Assembly: GCA_023101885.1 (NCBI GenBank)
Contig: JALPQD010000918.1
Span: 62,001 to 126,000 of the forward strand
Source of the DNA: Typhlomys cinereus
Taxonomy: Eukaryota; Chordata; Mammalia; Rodentia; Platacanthomyidae
Direction: 5' to 3'
DNA length: 64,000 nucleotides
Shown here: positions 32,490-43,625 of the stretch, in pieces
How the letters are laid out: each line of letters opens with the position of its first letter
Numbering within the stretch: the stretch's first letter is position 1
The notes under the pieces: generated by a model
Seen by the model: the letters and a program-made list of their open reading frames with translations, nothing else
Database searches by the model: none
What the model was told of the DNA's origin: nothing
Made by a program: the position numbers and the translations under genes

Positions 32490-32511
32490 GATAGATAGAC
32501 AGATCAATGAC

Positions 32512-32558
<47 letters not shown>

Positions 32559-32669
32559 GATGCATGACTGGGTAGCTGAGTAGGTGAATAGACGTTGATG
32601 TGAGTTTGATTGTGTGTAGTTATAGACAGATAGACAATAGATACATAGATACTTAGAAACAAATGGATG

Positions 32670-32715
<46 letters not shown>

Positions 32716-32720
32716 GATAG
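32490..32720. repeat. Two (GATA)n microsatellites
   Basis: (ATAG)n at about 32513-32558 and (GATA)n at about 32668-32714, with decayed GATA-rich sequence between and to about 32830. Confidence 0.9.
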
Positions 32721-32829
32721 GGAAGAATGAGTGATTGGGTGGGTGGATGATGGGATATTCTAAGGGATAGGTGAATGGACGGTTTGATATAGATGAATGA
32801 GTGGATGGGTGATATATTAGATGGATGGG

Positions 32830-33885
32830 CACATGGATAAATAGGTGGGTCGGTGGGTATGTGAATGACCTTCTTGTCGGTTAACCTGCCCAGGTTGACG
32901 TACTTTAGCTTCTGCAGACCTCCAGACAGGCCCTGTGTAGTTAGGACAGAACTGCATACAAATGGCTGGGAGGTACACAAGGGAGCAGCCAGAATCCAAG
33001 GTTAGGGTCCACGGACTCTGTCTGGGGGAACAACAGCCGATCTGATTTTGTTTGTCTGTTATATGTATCACAGCTGATCTGACCAAGACAACAAGTTGTT
33101 TTGTTTGGAAGACCACGCTCTATAACATGTGCTTGAACCATCATGTCCAGCAAGCAATATTTGCTAATCGAACATCTCTGTAGCTCTATAATTCCAAGAG
33201 GCTGGTTTTTTTGTTCATTTGTTTTTTGTTTTTTTTTGGGGGGGGTGTTTTTTGTTTTTTTGTGAGAAGCTCAGTAATTTGACCCAAACTTTCACGCATG
33301 AATATAGCAGACACAGGATTTGAATCTGGGACTAGGACTCCAGACCCACTTGCCTACTCTGGCACTTCAAGGGGTTCCTGAGTCTCTTCTGTCTGGTCTA
33401 ACTCCCAGCAAGTCCCTCCTCAGCTTGTCAGGTTCAGTTTCCCGTTTCACCCTTCTGATCTCCTAGGGACTCTTATACTTGACATGCTCCACTCTGCCCT
33501 AGCAGATTCCTGCATCTCAAGGGTTGGACGGTTTAGCCAAGACCCAAAGGGGGTCGAGAAGCCCAAGAGAATCTTCCAGTCAAGGTACCTACAGCATGTC
33601 ATTCTGAAAAAATGGACAAGCAGACATGTCCTCAGACCCGAAGGTGACTGGTCTCCTGTCTGTGGGAGAAATTCAAGTTCATTCCAAAGATTTGTGTGCA
33701 GGTCCTGTCTTCAGAAAACCCCTTTACCCTAGGAGAACCCCTGGGAGCTAATTGCTAATGTTTTATAACATGAAAATCATCTCTTGTTTGCTTGCTGTGA
33801 CAGGCGCTCATACTTGCTTGTTCAAGAATGACCTTGGACTGGGAGCTCCTGCCCTTTCTGCCTGTACCTCCGAAGGGTTTGGTAT
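32830..33885. other. Gene-free interval
   Basis: Mostly unique sequence with a T/G homopolymer patch near 33210-33260. No gene supported. Confidence 0.4.
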
Positions 33886-33887
33886 GT

Positions 33888-34025
33888 ATTTATGTGGAGA
33901 CAAGGTCTCACTGTATAGTCCTGGTTGTCCCAGAACTTTCTGGATATACCAGACTGGCCTGGAACTTGTGACAATCTTCCTGTCTCTGCCCTCTTTGATG
34001 CTGGGATTACAGGCATGCGCTGCTG
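33888..34025 (-). repeat. Antisense B1-type SINE
   Basis: 'gagacaaggtctcactgtata' and 'tgatgctgggattacaggcatgc' in reverse orientation. Confidence 0.8.
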
Positions 34026-34905
34026 TCATAAGGAAATGGAGGGAAGCATGGGGGGGGGAGGGCAGTGGAGGAAAGAAGAAGGAAAGAGAGAGAAGGGGGG
34101 AAATGAGATAAAATAACTTCATTAGGGACATCTTGAAGCCACAGTAATGACTGACTAAGAGAGCCTGAGGTGCTCTGGGCTGATCTGCATGTTTCCTGTA
34201 TTTACACAATACTGCTGGCATTGTCATTAAATCACGTGCTACCCATATTACTGTTTATGTTGGCTCTCCCACCCCCAGGGAAACAAGTTTCTTTCTTTTT
34301 TTTCCCCCAGTCCCTTGTACAGCAATCTCCCCTTTTATGGTCTGCTGCAAAATATCGAATTGAAGTGGCGAGATCTGAAAAGAGGATTTCTTCTACGAAT
34401 TGAAATGTATCAGTGGGGATTAAAAAATAAAAAAAAAACCCTTTCCTTCCCGTTATACTCCCAGAATCCTTTGCAAAGTTCCTGTTAGAACTCTTTCCAC
34501 GCAGCATTTGAAATATTGATTTAGTGCCTGGCTTTCTCAAGGGCTCCCAGGCTCCTCAAGGGCAGGACATTCTTTATCTTAACCATATTGTGTAATAAGG
34601 AGATGTTTGTTTTTCTGCTGTTTGGCCAGTGCCTGCGACTGTGTGGTGAGGAAATGGGTTGTGGGTGAAGCCACCAAGTGGGAGTGCACATGATTGGTCA
34701 GATGCGCACCTGGGAGTTTGCAAGTGGGAGATGACTGTGGAGTGTGTGACTGGAGTGGCCAAGGATAGGCTTCTTGATGACAGCGGCTGTGGAACTGCAG
34801 TGGGGTGCTGATATTCAGAGGAATGTCTGCAGGGACTCCTCTCCAGGCCTGCACACTGAGCCTCTGTCTATGTGTACTCAGAGTGCAACCCCATGGGGTT
34901 ACTAT
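34026..34905. other. Gene-free interval
   Basis: Unique-looking sequence with no supported exon. Confidence 0.4.
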
Positions 34906-34907
34906 TG

Positions 34908-34963
34908 AAGGGCTGGAGTTGTGGTTCAGTGGTAGAGCACTTGTCTAGAATCCACCAGAAAGG

Positions 34964-35004
<41 letters not shown>

Positions 35005-35240
35005 CTCAGAAGTAGAATACTTACCTAGAACCTACCAGTGCAGGGTTGGAGGCATGATTTAACAGTAGAGTGCTTACTTAGCATCCCCCAGAGACAGAAG
35101 TGTGGGTCAATGATTCAGCACCTTGACTAGAATCCACTAATGAGGGGCTGGGCTCATAGATCAGTGATAGAGAATGTGCCTAGAACTTGTTAGCGAGGAT
35201 TTGGAGGTATAGTTCAGCGACAGAGCATGCATGTGTGTGT
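34908..35240 (+). repeat. Half-ID array (about 6 units) with internal (GT)n
   Basis: Units of the 'ggttcagtggtagagcactt' / 'gtctagaatccaccag' type on the plus strand. One unit is split by (GT)n at 34970-35002. Strongly diverged. Confidence 0.75.
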
Positions 35241-35274
35241 GTGCACGTTCCTGCACGCAGAGGTCATAGGTTAA

Positions 35275-35530
35275 TTGGGAATTTTCCTTTATTATCAGTC
35301 TCTACCTTACTTTTTGAAACAGGGTCTCTCAATGGACCTGAAACTTGTAGATTTGACTAGACTGGCTGGCCAGGCAAGTCCCAGGAGTCTCTGGTATTTC
35401 TGTCTACCCAGTACTGGGATTAGGAGTGCATGCCTCAGTGCCATTTTTTATGTGGGTGCTGGGTGTTCAAGCTTGGTCTTCATGCACTCATGGCAAGCAC
35501 TTTACCCACTGAGCCATCTCCCCAGGCCAG
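35275..35530 (-). repeat. ID-B1 dimeric SINE (B4-like)
   Basis: Antisense: B1 part ('gaaacagggtctctcaatggacctgaa') then ID part ('cactgagccatctccccaggcc'). The plus-strand counterparts at 43930-44200 and 56815-57070 share the unusual 'ttgactagactggctggccag' block. Confidence 0.8.
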
Positions 35531-35819
35531 AGCTTACATTTTGACCTGCCATCTGTTTGCTGAGTAATCATGAACAAGTGAACTTATGTCTCTGAACTTC
35601 AGTTGGTTCCTGCCTTCAATGGAATCACAGAAATGAAGGCTATGAATATGGGGTGAAAATGTCTTAAATTTATTGTGTTCATGTATGAAACAGGAATATA
35701 TATGGCTACCTCTCCCTCCCTCTCTCTTTATATATGTTAATATAGAAAGCTACCTCTATAAAGGAAATAAAAATGCATGTAATTGCAAGTGATATTTATA
35801 ATACAAAAACCTACTATAA

Positions 35820-36010
35820 AGCATAAGAGAGCCATTGAGACAGCTCAGTGGTACAGAGACTTGCTGTACAAGCTTGATGGCCTAAGGTTGATTCCGGGAA
35901 TCTAAAGAAAGGTGGAAGGATTGAAAAGACTCTACAGTGTTGTCCTCTGACTTCCAAACATGTAGTGTGGCACATGTATGTGCCCACACACATCATGCAT
36001 ACACTGTAAT
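35820..36010 (+). repeat. tRNA-derived SINE
   Basis: 'gccattgagacagctcagtgg' head, 'tgatggcctaaggttgattcc' region and a CA-rich tail. Confidence 0.6.
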
Positions 36011-36015
36011 AGTTA

Positions 36016-36450
36016 CTCTTAACTGTTGCTGTGAGAGAGCATTTGAAGTCAAGCAACTTGTGGGAGAAAGGGAGATTTATTCAGCTTACAGTTCCAAAGG
36101 GGAAAAACAGTCTTTCATAGCAGAAGCAACATGGCTAGTGACTGAAGCTGGAGGCAGCTAAGTCACTGCAAACATCCTTGGAGAGTCTATCTTCTCAGTC
36201 TTCTGTTCAGTGGTTCTTTTTATCTGGTCTGCTACTGAGAGTTTCCAATCAGATCTAGGGCTGGTCTTTGTATTATAAATGTATTGATCCAGATAATCTC
36301 TTCATGTGGTCTCTCAGCTGATCTTCCTTAATGCCAAGTGTAGTCAAGTTGACACCCAGGATTAACAATCACAAGTATCTCTTCAGGTAGTCTGACAGTT
36401 GATCTTAGTTAATGCCAGGTGTGGTCAAGTTGACACCCAAGATTACCTAT
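36016..36450 (+). repeat. Interspersed repeat S4
   Basis: 'aactgttgctgtgagagagc' and 'gggagatttattcagcttac' start; 'gtcaagttgacacccaggattaac' end, present twice (about 36344 and 36424), so a partial tandem copy follows. Confidence 0.65.
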
Positions 36451-36479
36451 CACATACACACACAGCAATAATAATATTT

Positions 36480-36615
36480 CAGTGTGTGTGTGTATGCGTG
36501 TGTGTGAGGAGGGGGCACTGTATGTCCCTGTGGAGGACAAAGGGTGACTTTGGGAATCATCCTAGATTGCTTCACTTCCTTTTTGCTTCACTCTGGGATT
36601 TCCCGGGCTTTTAAA
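36480..36615 (-). repeat. B2-like SINE (S2 type), truncated
   Basis: Antisense 3' half from (GT)n to 'ctctgggatttcccgggctt'. The 5' half is missing. Confidence 0.7.
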
Positions 36616-36859
36616 TTAAAGAGGTGGAGCAAATATGAAAGCATAGGTTAAATGTGTTGAGTAAGAGGCACAGTACTGTCTGGGCCAGCAAGAGTGTCAT
36701 GACTATTCTTGGAAGTATTCTAAGACCCTGACCCTGTCCTGGTCCAGATCTGGATTTATCTCAGGCTCCCCCTTTTTATGATGCATGAAAACTAATCTCC
36801 AGCTGCTGACTTCCCAGACTTCAGGGCCATAAAACCCCAACTCCCAACTCTGCCAAGGT

Positions 36860-37215
36860 CTTGACCACAGATTGGGGACACATGAGTGTGACACAGTCAC
36901 CTACAGTTGGACCCACCCATGAAGATCCCAGGAGCTTCAGACACACAGGGCAAAGGGACCCTGAAAGGGACAAGAACACGACCTATAGCATTCAATGGTG
37001 CTGCAGAACCCATGGGGACAGGCCACGGGTGCAGCACCCACCCACATACACGGGTAAGGGAGATGGACGTTCCCCTCATGCCCTCAGCCACCTCTGCCCA
37101 TGGAATCCCTACTGGGGTTTTAGTTGTTATTGTGCTTGTGCTGTGCTGGGGACGGAAGCCAGGGCCTCCAAGTGCCAGGCAATGGCTCTGCTGTTGGGCC
37201 ATGCCCAGCCCCTCA
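36860..37215 (+). repeat. Unknown dispersed element, inverted copy at 42605-42940
   Basis: Collinear with the reverse complement of 42605-42940 over about 340 bases: 'gggacacatgagtgtgacacagtcacctaca', 'accctgaaagggacaagaacacgac' and 'catgccctcagccacctctg' blocks. Both copies end in the same half-ID unit. The two lie in opposite orientation on either side of the left SYCN unit. Confidence 0.75.
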
Positions 37216-37575
37216 CTGGGTGATTCTAGGCAAGTGCTTTCCTCCACTAAGCCACAACACCAGCCCCTTACTGATGAATTTTAGGCAGGTGCTATACCAC
37301 TGAGTCACGTCCTCAGTCCCTTGTGGTGGATTCTAAACAGGTGCCCTATCACTGAACCACGCACCTAGCTCCTCACTGGTGGATTCTAGGCAGGTTCTCT
37401 GTCACGGAGCCATACCCCCAGCCCTTCACTGGTGGATTCTAAGCATGGTCCTCAATCATCAGGCTATGCCCCAGCTCCTCTCCGGGGGATTCTAGGTAGG
37501 TGCTTTACCGCTGAGCTACACTCCCAATCCCTCACTGCTGGATTCTAGACAGTTGCTCTAAGCAGTTGCTTCTGA
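37195..37575 (-). repeat. Half-ID array (about 7 units)
   Basis: Seven 'ctggtggattctaggcaggt'-type units in reverse orientation, each with an A box on the minus strand. Confidence 0.8.
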
Positions 37576-37825
37576 TTATGCTTCTGAAGCCCACACTCTA
37601 GGTGATGACGATGAAGGTGGATGCTCCAAGCAGCCTTTACACTACTCTGGGTCTTGCCCTCTGCTCACTGCTGGCTGCAGGCTCCATCCATTTCCTCCTT
37701 GAAACAGCGTTCTAAGCAGATTCCAGCACCCCATGAGGCCCCAGGGTGCAGTCGTGTGTGCAGATGCATAAAGGATTGGAGCCTGACCCAGGTGAGCTGG
37801 CCCCCTAGGCGGTTCTAGCAAGTAC

Positions 37826-37829
<4 letters not shown>

Positions 37830-37886
<57 letters not shown>

Positions 37887-38085
37887 ACTGTATGTCCCTG
37901 TGGAGGACCAAAGGTGACTTCAGGAATCATCCTGGATTGCTTCTATTTCCTTCTTGCTTCACTCTGGGATTTCTGGCCACCGCTGTTTCTGCCTGGCATT
38001 TTTATGTGGGACCTGGGATCTGAACTCAGGACCTTCTGCTTTCACGGCAGAAGCTTAATCTCTGAGCCATCTCTCCAGCCCTTTT
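37830..38085 (-). repeat. B2-like SINE (S2 type) with (GT)n(GA)n tail
   Basis: Antisense copy. Its compound (GT)n(GA)n tail spans 37828-37885 and it ends 'tgagccatctctccagccc'. Confidence 0.8.
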
Positions 38086-38094
38086 TTTCTCTCT

Positions 38095-38215
38095 TTGAGA
38101 TAGGGTCATTCATTAAACCACTTGGCCAGAATGGCTGGCCAGCAAGCTCCAGGGATCCAGCTGCGACTGTCATTACAGTGCTGGGATTACAGACATGAGC
38201 TTCCATTTCAGCTTT
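38095..38215 (-). repeat. Antisense B1-like SINE
   Basis: 'tgagatagggtcattcattaa' and 'gtgctgggattacagacatgag' in reverse orientation. Confidence 0.65.
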
Positions 38216-38309
38216 TTACATGGGGAATGGGGATCTGAACTCAGGTCCTTACACTTGTAATTTACTAACTGAATCATCAACCAGTTTCCAAACTTAACTT
38301 TTCCTTTAT

Positions 38310-38311
38310 TT

Positions 38312-38371
<60 letters not shown>

Positions 38372-38645
38372 CACACACACATGTACATGTATGTGGTCAT
38401 GTTGTAGAAGAGGGCACTTGAGTGTGTGTGCCTGTGGAGGCCCAAAGATGACATCAGGAATCTCCCTGGGTTGCTCTACCTCATTGCTTTGCTCTGGGGT
38501 TTCCCAGGCTTCACCTTCCAGGATTGGAAATACAGGCCAATGCCATCCTCTCCCTCAGCATTTTTGCATGGGATCTGGGGATCCCAACTCAGATTCTTTG
38601 GCTTCGGAGACAAGGACCCTAACCCCTGAGTCCCCTCCCCAGCCC
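38310..38645 (-). repeat. B2-like SINE (S2 type) with (GA)n(CA)n tail
   Basis: Antisense copy whose tail is the (GA)n(CA)n run at 38316-38380. It ends at 'ccctgagtcccctccccagccc'. Confidence 0.75.
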
Positions 38646-38829
38646 TTTTCTTATTTATTGGTCCTGGAGGCCTCACACACGCTAGGCAAGTGCTTTCTCA
38701 CTGAGCTGTACTCCTGCCACTGAAATACACTTTTCCCCCTTATTTTTATTAAGAATTTTTTTGAAACGCATTTTCGATCACCCTAGTCCTCTTTAATGGT
38801 GAATGAGGAAATGCTACTGCCCATCTTCC

Positions 38830-38950
38830 AGGTAGTTGTGGTGGCAAATGCCTGCAGTGACAATCCTGGGGAGTAGGAGGCAGGAGGATGGCTGCAAGCT
38901 GGTGGCCCGTCTGGTCTTCATAGAGAGACCCTGTCTGTTAAAAGCAAAAG
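38830..38950 (+). repeat. B1-type SINE
   Basis: 'gtagttgtggtggcaaatgcctgcagtgacaatcc' and 'gagagaccctgtctgttaaaagc', followed by a (GGA)n-rich tail to about 39000. Confidence 0.7.
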
Positions 38951-39086
38951 AAGGAGGAGGAAGAGGAGGAGGAGAGGAAGAGGAAGAGGAGGAAAAAGAG
39001 GACGGGGGTGGGAAGGTGGGGGGTGGGGTGGAGGGGGCGTCTCAACTCTAATCTTGCAGCTTTTTCCTTCCCACGCTGTCAGACGC

Positions 39087-39093
39087 ATAAATA
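39087..39093 (+). promoter_or_regulatory. TATA box of SYCN copy A
   Basis: ATAAATA, 37 bases before the ATG. With initiation about 30 bases downstream the leader would be only a few bases long, as in several pancreatic zymogen genes. Copy B keeps the same box at the same distance. Confidence 0.65.
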
Positions 39094-39123
39094 GATGCCA
39101 GGATCCAGCCGTGCACTTGCACC

Positions 39124-40307
39124 ATGTTCCCGCTGTGCCTGTCGCTGCTGGCCCTGGCCCTGGTGGCCGTCCCTGGTGCCCAGGGCTCCTGCCCCTTGCC
39201 TGCCGACTTGAAGGGCGTTAATGGGACGCGCACATGCGCCAAGCTCTACGACAAGAGCGACCCCTACTATGACAATTGCTGCAGGGGTGCCGAGCTGTCT
39301 GTGGAGCCCGGCGCCGACCTGCCCTTCCTGCCCTCTGATTGGGCCAACACCGCGTCCTCGCTGGTGGTAGCGCAGCGCTGCGAGCTGACCGTGTGGTCCC
39401 TCCCGGCAAGCGCGGCAAGACCCGAAAATTCTCCGCAGGTAGCTACCCGCGCCTGGAGGAATATCGCCTGGGTATCTTGGGCGACTGGTCCAACGCCATC
39501 TCTGGACTCTATTGCAGGTACGTCCTGGTGACCCCCTGCCCAAAGCTCAGAACTCTTCCCGCCTCCCAACCATCCAAGCACAAGACTTGTGCAGAGTCCT
39601 GACGCCCCCATCCCAAACACACGGTAGGAAAAGCAGACACCCTAGATACAGGTCCTGAAGGCCCGCTCTCAGAATGTTCCCCAACTGGTCTTTCTGTAGT
39701 CCTTGTTCTTCTGAATTTGACAAAGACTCTAATCACCCCTTCATTGTAGAACTACTCCCCATTCCCCCCCCCCCCCCCCCCGTTCCAGCTACTTGGCATT
39801 CTTCCTTCATAAGTACATCCAGGGAGGGGCTGCCTGGTCTGGGAATGGAAGCTCATTGGTTCCCTTACTTTGGGTCCAGGGGATTCAAAGCTAGCTTCCC
39901 ATCCAAGACCACCGAATCTGAAATCCCCAGACTGAGCTTTAAGACCCCTGGACTTTACAAATTTCAGTCCTCAAGGCCCCAGACCTAGGCTAGAACTCCC
40001 GTCTAGTCCAGCCCCCAGCTCCCCACCTCCTGCATTCTGTCTGGATCAGCCTCAGGTCTAGACCCAACCCTGAGGGTCCCAAGTCTAGCCTGCACAATTC
40101 CTCAAGTTCTCTCCCTACAACCGACACCTTCCCAAACTAGTCACAGCTACACACACCTCAACCCCAATCCAAAATCTTCCTAGTCTAAGACCCCATACTC
40201 CTCAACTGGGAAGCTAGGGGCCCTTCCTCAGACCTCCCGAGCCCTGGATGGCTGCCCCCTGCCGTCCTCCTGGTGGTAATGCTTATTTCTGTTATAGGTG
40301 CTATTGA
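39124..40307 (+). pseudogene. SYCN: Syncollin copy A with 1-base deletion in exon 1
   Basis: Syncollin is a small secretory-granule protein of pancreatic acinar cells, implicated in zymogen granule maturation and exocytosis. Exon 1 is 39124-39517 (donor GTACGT) and exon 2 is 40298-40307 (acceptor ATAG), coding ...LYC-RCY-stop across the junction. Signal peptide [21 protein letters not shown], then the conserved stretches [40 protein letters not shown], and in the next frame [13 protein letters not shown] and [15 protein letters not shown]. The frame breaks between 39404 and 39405: copy B has one more base in TCCCTCCCTGGCAAG. Exons total 404 bases, one short of 405 (134 codons plus stop), the usual family length. 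Everything else, including splice sites and TATA box, looks intact. Either a very recent null, a polymorphism, or a sequencing error. Confidence 0.85.
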
Positions 40308-40437
40308 AGTCTTGGGGGTTTGTCAGCTGGAACTGCCAGAGCTCTAAGTCCAATACAGCTTGCTCTTGGGGACTGCCACTTGCCCCAAGACCCAGGACGA
40401 GTGAGTGCCTGCTGCCCCACCGCCTCAACTTTCCTGT

Positions 40438-40443
40438 AATACA
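40438..40443 (+). terminator. Variant poly(A) signal of SYCN copy A
   Basis: AATACA about 130 bases after the stop, followed by a TG-rich stretch. Copy B keeps the same variant at 47047-47052, so it is probably the ancestral signal. Confidence 0.5.
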
Positions 40444-40699
40444 TACAGACCTTGTGAAGTACGCGTCTGCCTCCTGCTTGTTTGTGGGGAGGGCGGGGGA
40501 ATCAGATCCAGACTAGCCCACGTGGAGGGCGACGCCAGGGCGGGGCACAGTCATGACTCAGATGGGGCACACTACTTCCTATACCTTCTCTCCCTTAGTC
40601 CTTAGCCTCCTTGGGAGAACTAAAGATGCTCACCATTCCAGCCTGGAACAGAGGGGACTTTTGGGTACCTTCTGGGCTAGGGTCAGGATCTGCTGATTT

Positions 40700-40900
40700 T
40701 GTGGTTGTTTTCTTTTCTTTTTTTTTTTTTTTTTTTTTTGCTTTACAGAGTTGTTTGTTTATGAGGTAGTGGGGATTGCACCCAGAGACTTGCACATGTT
40801 AGGCAGGTACTCTAGTACTGAACCATGCCCCAAAACCCTCACTGGTGGATTGTATACAAGAACTGTACCACTAAGCCACGCCCTCACATGTCTTTTTAAT
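40700..40900 (-). repeat. T-run and half-ID units in unit A
   Basis: A T-run of about 25 at 40715-40739, then ID-like antisense units ('caggtactctagtactgaaccatgcc'). The matching place in unit B is 47367-47640. Confidence 0.55.
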
Positions 40901-41574
40901 TTTTATATTGAGATGCAGGCTCACTAACTTGCCCAGGCAGGTCTTGAACTTGTGATCCTCCTGTTTCAGCCTTCAAAGTAGCTGGGATCGTAGACCTGAC
41001 TGTTCGGTGCATTACTTTTAACCACCTCTTCGTATGTTTCTTTACAGGTTGTCTTCTCTCCTATGAGGCCCTTTAATGGCTTATCTGACTTTGGGGACTC
41101 TGGGGAAATTGAAGGCACTAGAGTAGTGGGGGCATGTGTGGGCACAGCTGGGCAGGAGTTCACAGCAAGATGGGCTGGGGGCTGGATGGGGATTCAGGGG
41201 AGTCTGACAATCAAGGGAAGAGGTCAGTGTGGACACTCAAGGTCACTCAGTGGCTGGAAAGAGACCCGAAGTGGAGCTGGGTCTGCTGCACAGGCCTATA
41301 ATCCCAGCTATTCAGGAAAGTGGAGCAGAGGGTTGAAAGTTCAAGGCCAGCCTGGGCTACACAGTAAGTTCATGGTCAGCCCAGGCCGCCTACCTAGACC
41401 CTGTCTCAAAATTTCAGTAAATAAGTTGAGCAAGATAGCTCAGGAGGTAAAGGCATTTGTCAGCAAGTCTGAGGACCTAAATTTGACCCCCTGAACTCAC
41501 ATGATAAAAGGAGAAAACCTACTCTTGAAAGTTGATTTCTGACCTTTTCAAGTGGGCTGTGACATAGGAACTCA

Positions 41575-41635
41575 CCTCTCTCTCTCTCTCTCTCTTATAT
41601 GTATATATGTATGTATATATATGTGCAAAAAATTA
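41575..41635. repeat. (CT)n(AT)n microsatellite
   Basis: (CT)n of about 20 bases, then a TATATGTA-rich stretch. It is absent from the matching place in unit B (about 48310), so the two copies differ in this SINE tail. Confidence 0.8.
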
Positions 41636-41869
41636 AATAAGTAAACAAGAGAGCTGGAGATACATAGTTTAGTTATACAGTCTTCCTTGTTCTGTATTCA
41701 GAGAACCCGGGTCTGATTCCTAGCACTGGAAAAAAATAAGAACAGAGATTTAAGGTCATTACAAAGGATCTAGGGGTCACGGACAACCAATGATTGGTTG
41801 AGTGAATGGATACAAATTTGAAATGAGGAGAGTTTTAAGAAACTAAACCCAGAAAGCACTCAGCCTCTG

Positions 41870-42440
41870 TTGGCCTCTGTGGCGCTGTGTTTATTCATAT
41901 TCGTGCTACAGAGGCTGACTGAGCACTTCTGCGTGGCAAGCACTGAGCTTCCAAGAAGCTGCCCTGCCTGGGGCCGCAGATCCGGAGATGTGTGGGGCCG
42001 GGTCACACCACCAGGGGATGTTGGAGAGGAGTTCAGAGGTTACAGCGCCATGGTGCATTGGAAAGGGGTTCAGGGTCCTGGGCAGCTGATTTCAGGTGTT
42101 GGGTGGAGTCGGCCACTGCAGTTGGTGACGGTGATTTGCTGCTTGTCACCCGGTGGCTCTTCTCACAGCTTCTTGGCCGGCCGGTTCACACACTGCTCCT
42201 TCACCTGAAAGAAAGCTGAAAAGAGGGCAGGAATGGGAGCCGGGCACCCACTCACAATCCTGGGGTGTCCCAGGGAGCAGGAGACTGGTCACAGGACTCT
42301 CCTGACAGCAGGGGACACCCCACCCCAATACATACATACGGGTGCCAGCATTCTCAGCCGGGAGGAACTGAGGACCAAGAAATCCAAACTCTTCGTTGTA
42401 GGAGGGGCTGATGCTTAAGATGGGGGCTCAGGTCAAGGAC
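41870..42440 (-). pseudogene. NCCRP1 3' fragment (unit A), dead
   Basis: Duplicate of the NCCRP1 3' UTR (about 41870-41995, with TTTATT at 41890-41895 giving AATAAA on the minus strand) joined to an exon-4 relic at about 42123-42205 and following intron sequence to 42440. The relic reads VKEQCVN...AKKL and then TGA at 42163-42165, where the intact gene has TGG for tryptophan. The acceptor side is rearranged by a short insertion. Exons 5 and 6 are deleted and exons 1-3 were not copied. Confidence 0.85.
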
Positions 42441-42604
42441 TGGTGACACCTGGACGCTCATCTCAAGAGGGTAGGCAGGAGATTGGGTGTTCAAGGCCTG
42501 CCTGGCTACAGAGTGAGTCCAGGGCCACTCAGAGAAACTTAATGAAACCTGTCTCAAAATAAAAAGTAAGAAGAGGGTTGGGGACCTGGTTCAGCCAGAG
42601 ACCA

Positions 42605-42940
42605 CCTGTCTGGAACCCACCAGTGAGGGGCTGGGCATGGCCTGGTGCTTGGAGGCCCTGGCTTCTACCCCCAGCATGGCACAAGCACATCAACAGCTGA
42701 AACACCAGTAGCAACTCCATGAGCAGAGGTGGCTGAGGGCATGGGAGGGTCTATCCCCTTAGCCATGTGTGTGTGTGTGTGTGGTGGCCTGTCTCCATAG
42801 GTTCTGCAACACTGTTGAATGCTGGGGGTCGTGTTCTTGTCCCTTTCAGGGTCCCCTTGCCTCATGTGTCTCCTGAGACCCTCCTGGGTAGGTGCAGCTG
42901 TAGGTAACTGTGTCATACTCATGTGTTCCCATTGCAGTTC
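42605..42940 (-). repeat. Unknown dispersed element, inverted copy of 36860-37215
   Basis: Reverse-complement partner of 36860-37215, with an extra (GT)n at 42767-42782. It begins exactly at the right edge of duplication unit A. Confidence 0.75.
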
Positions 42941-42944
42941 TGGG

Positions 42945-43200
42945 CTGGAGAGATGGCTCAGGGGTTAGAACTCCACCTAGAAAGCAGAAGGCCCCAAGGT
43001 TGGATCCCAGGTCCCATGCAAAAAACGCTAGGCAGAAACAATGACCTATACTTCTGGCCCTGGTGGGTGGAGCCTGGGAAATCCCAGAGTAAAGCAAAAA
43101 GGAGATGAGGCAATCCAGGATGATTCCCGAAGTCACCCTTGGTCCTCCACAGGGACACACAGTGCCCTCTGATACACACAAGCAAAATAAATGAAAAAAT
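42945..43200 (+). repeat. B2-like SINE (S2 type)
   Basis: Full-length sense copy with GGCTGGAGAGATGGCTCAGG head and 'caatccaggatgattcccga' block. It ends in a short A-rich tail rather than a long (CA)n run. Confidence 0.85.
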
Positions 43201-43484
43201 AAAAGTTGGAGTTCTCTGACGCTGAAGTCTGAGAAGTTGGCAGCTGGAGCTTAGTTTCCATGCGTCACAAGGAGGAGGAAACTGAGAAATATCTGTGCCT
43301 GGTCTGAGATGAGGCCAGGTTCTCAGAATATTTCCTAGAGTAGCTATGACGCTCCTACTGGCCCAGCCAGTCCTGGGCCTTTACTCAACATGTTTCACCT
43401 TGTGCTTTCACGTTTGTTCCTCTTTAATTGAAAAATTTATTATTGTTGTGTATTGTGTGTGTATACGATGTGCGTAGGCACATG

Positions 43485-43625
43485 TGCCACATCACATGTG
43501 TGGAAGTCAGAGGACAGCACTGTAGGGTCATGTCTCTTCTTCCACCTTAATGTGACATCCAGACATTGAATTCTGGTCATCCATCTTGCACAAGTGCCTG
43601 CTACCCACTGAGCCATCTCACTGGC
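43485..43625 (-). repeat. SINE (S3 type)
   Basis: Antisense 'tggaagtcagaggacagcac', 'cttccaccttaatgtgacatcc' and 'actgagccatctcactggc' blocks. Confidence 0.65.

Larger units (their letters stand above)
39060..42605 (+). repeat. Segmental duplication unit A (SYCN plus NCCRP1 3' part)
   Basis: Collinear with 45715-50770 (unit B). It starts about 65 bases before the SYCN ATG, spans both SYCN exons, the intron and shared antisense B1 (40910-41000 against 47650-47740) and sense B1 (41280-41410 against 48030-48160) copies, then the NCCRP1 3' UTR, exon-4 relic and intron sequence. A deletion of about 1.5 kb removes what corresponds to 48.72-50.20 kb (NCCRP1 exons 5 and 6). Because intact NCCRP1 adjoins unit B, unit A is probably the derived copy. 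Confidence 0.88.
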
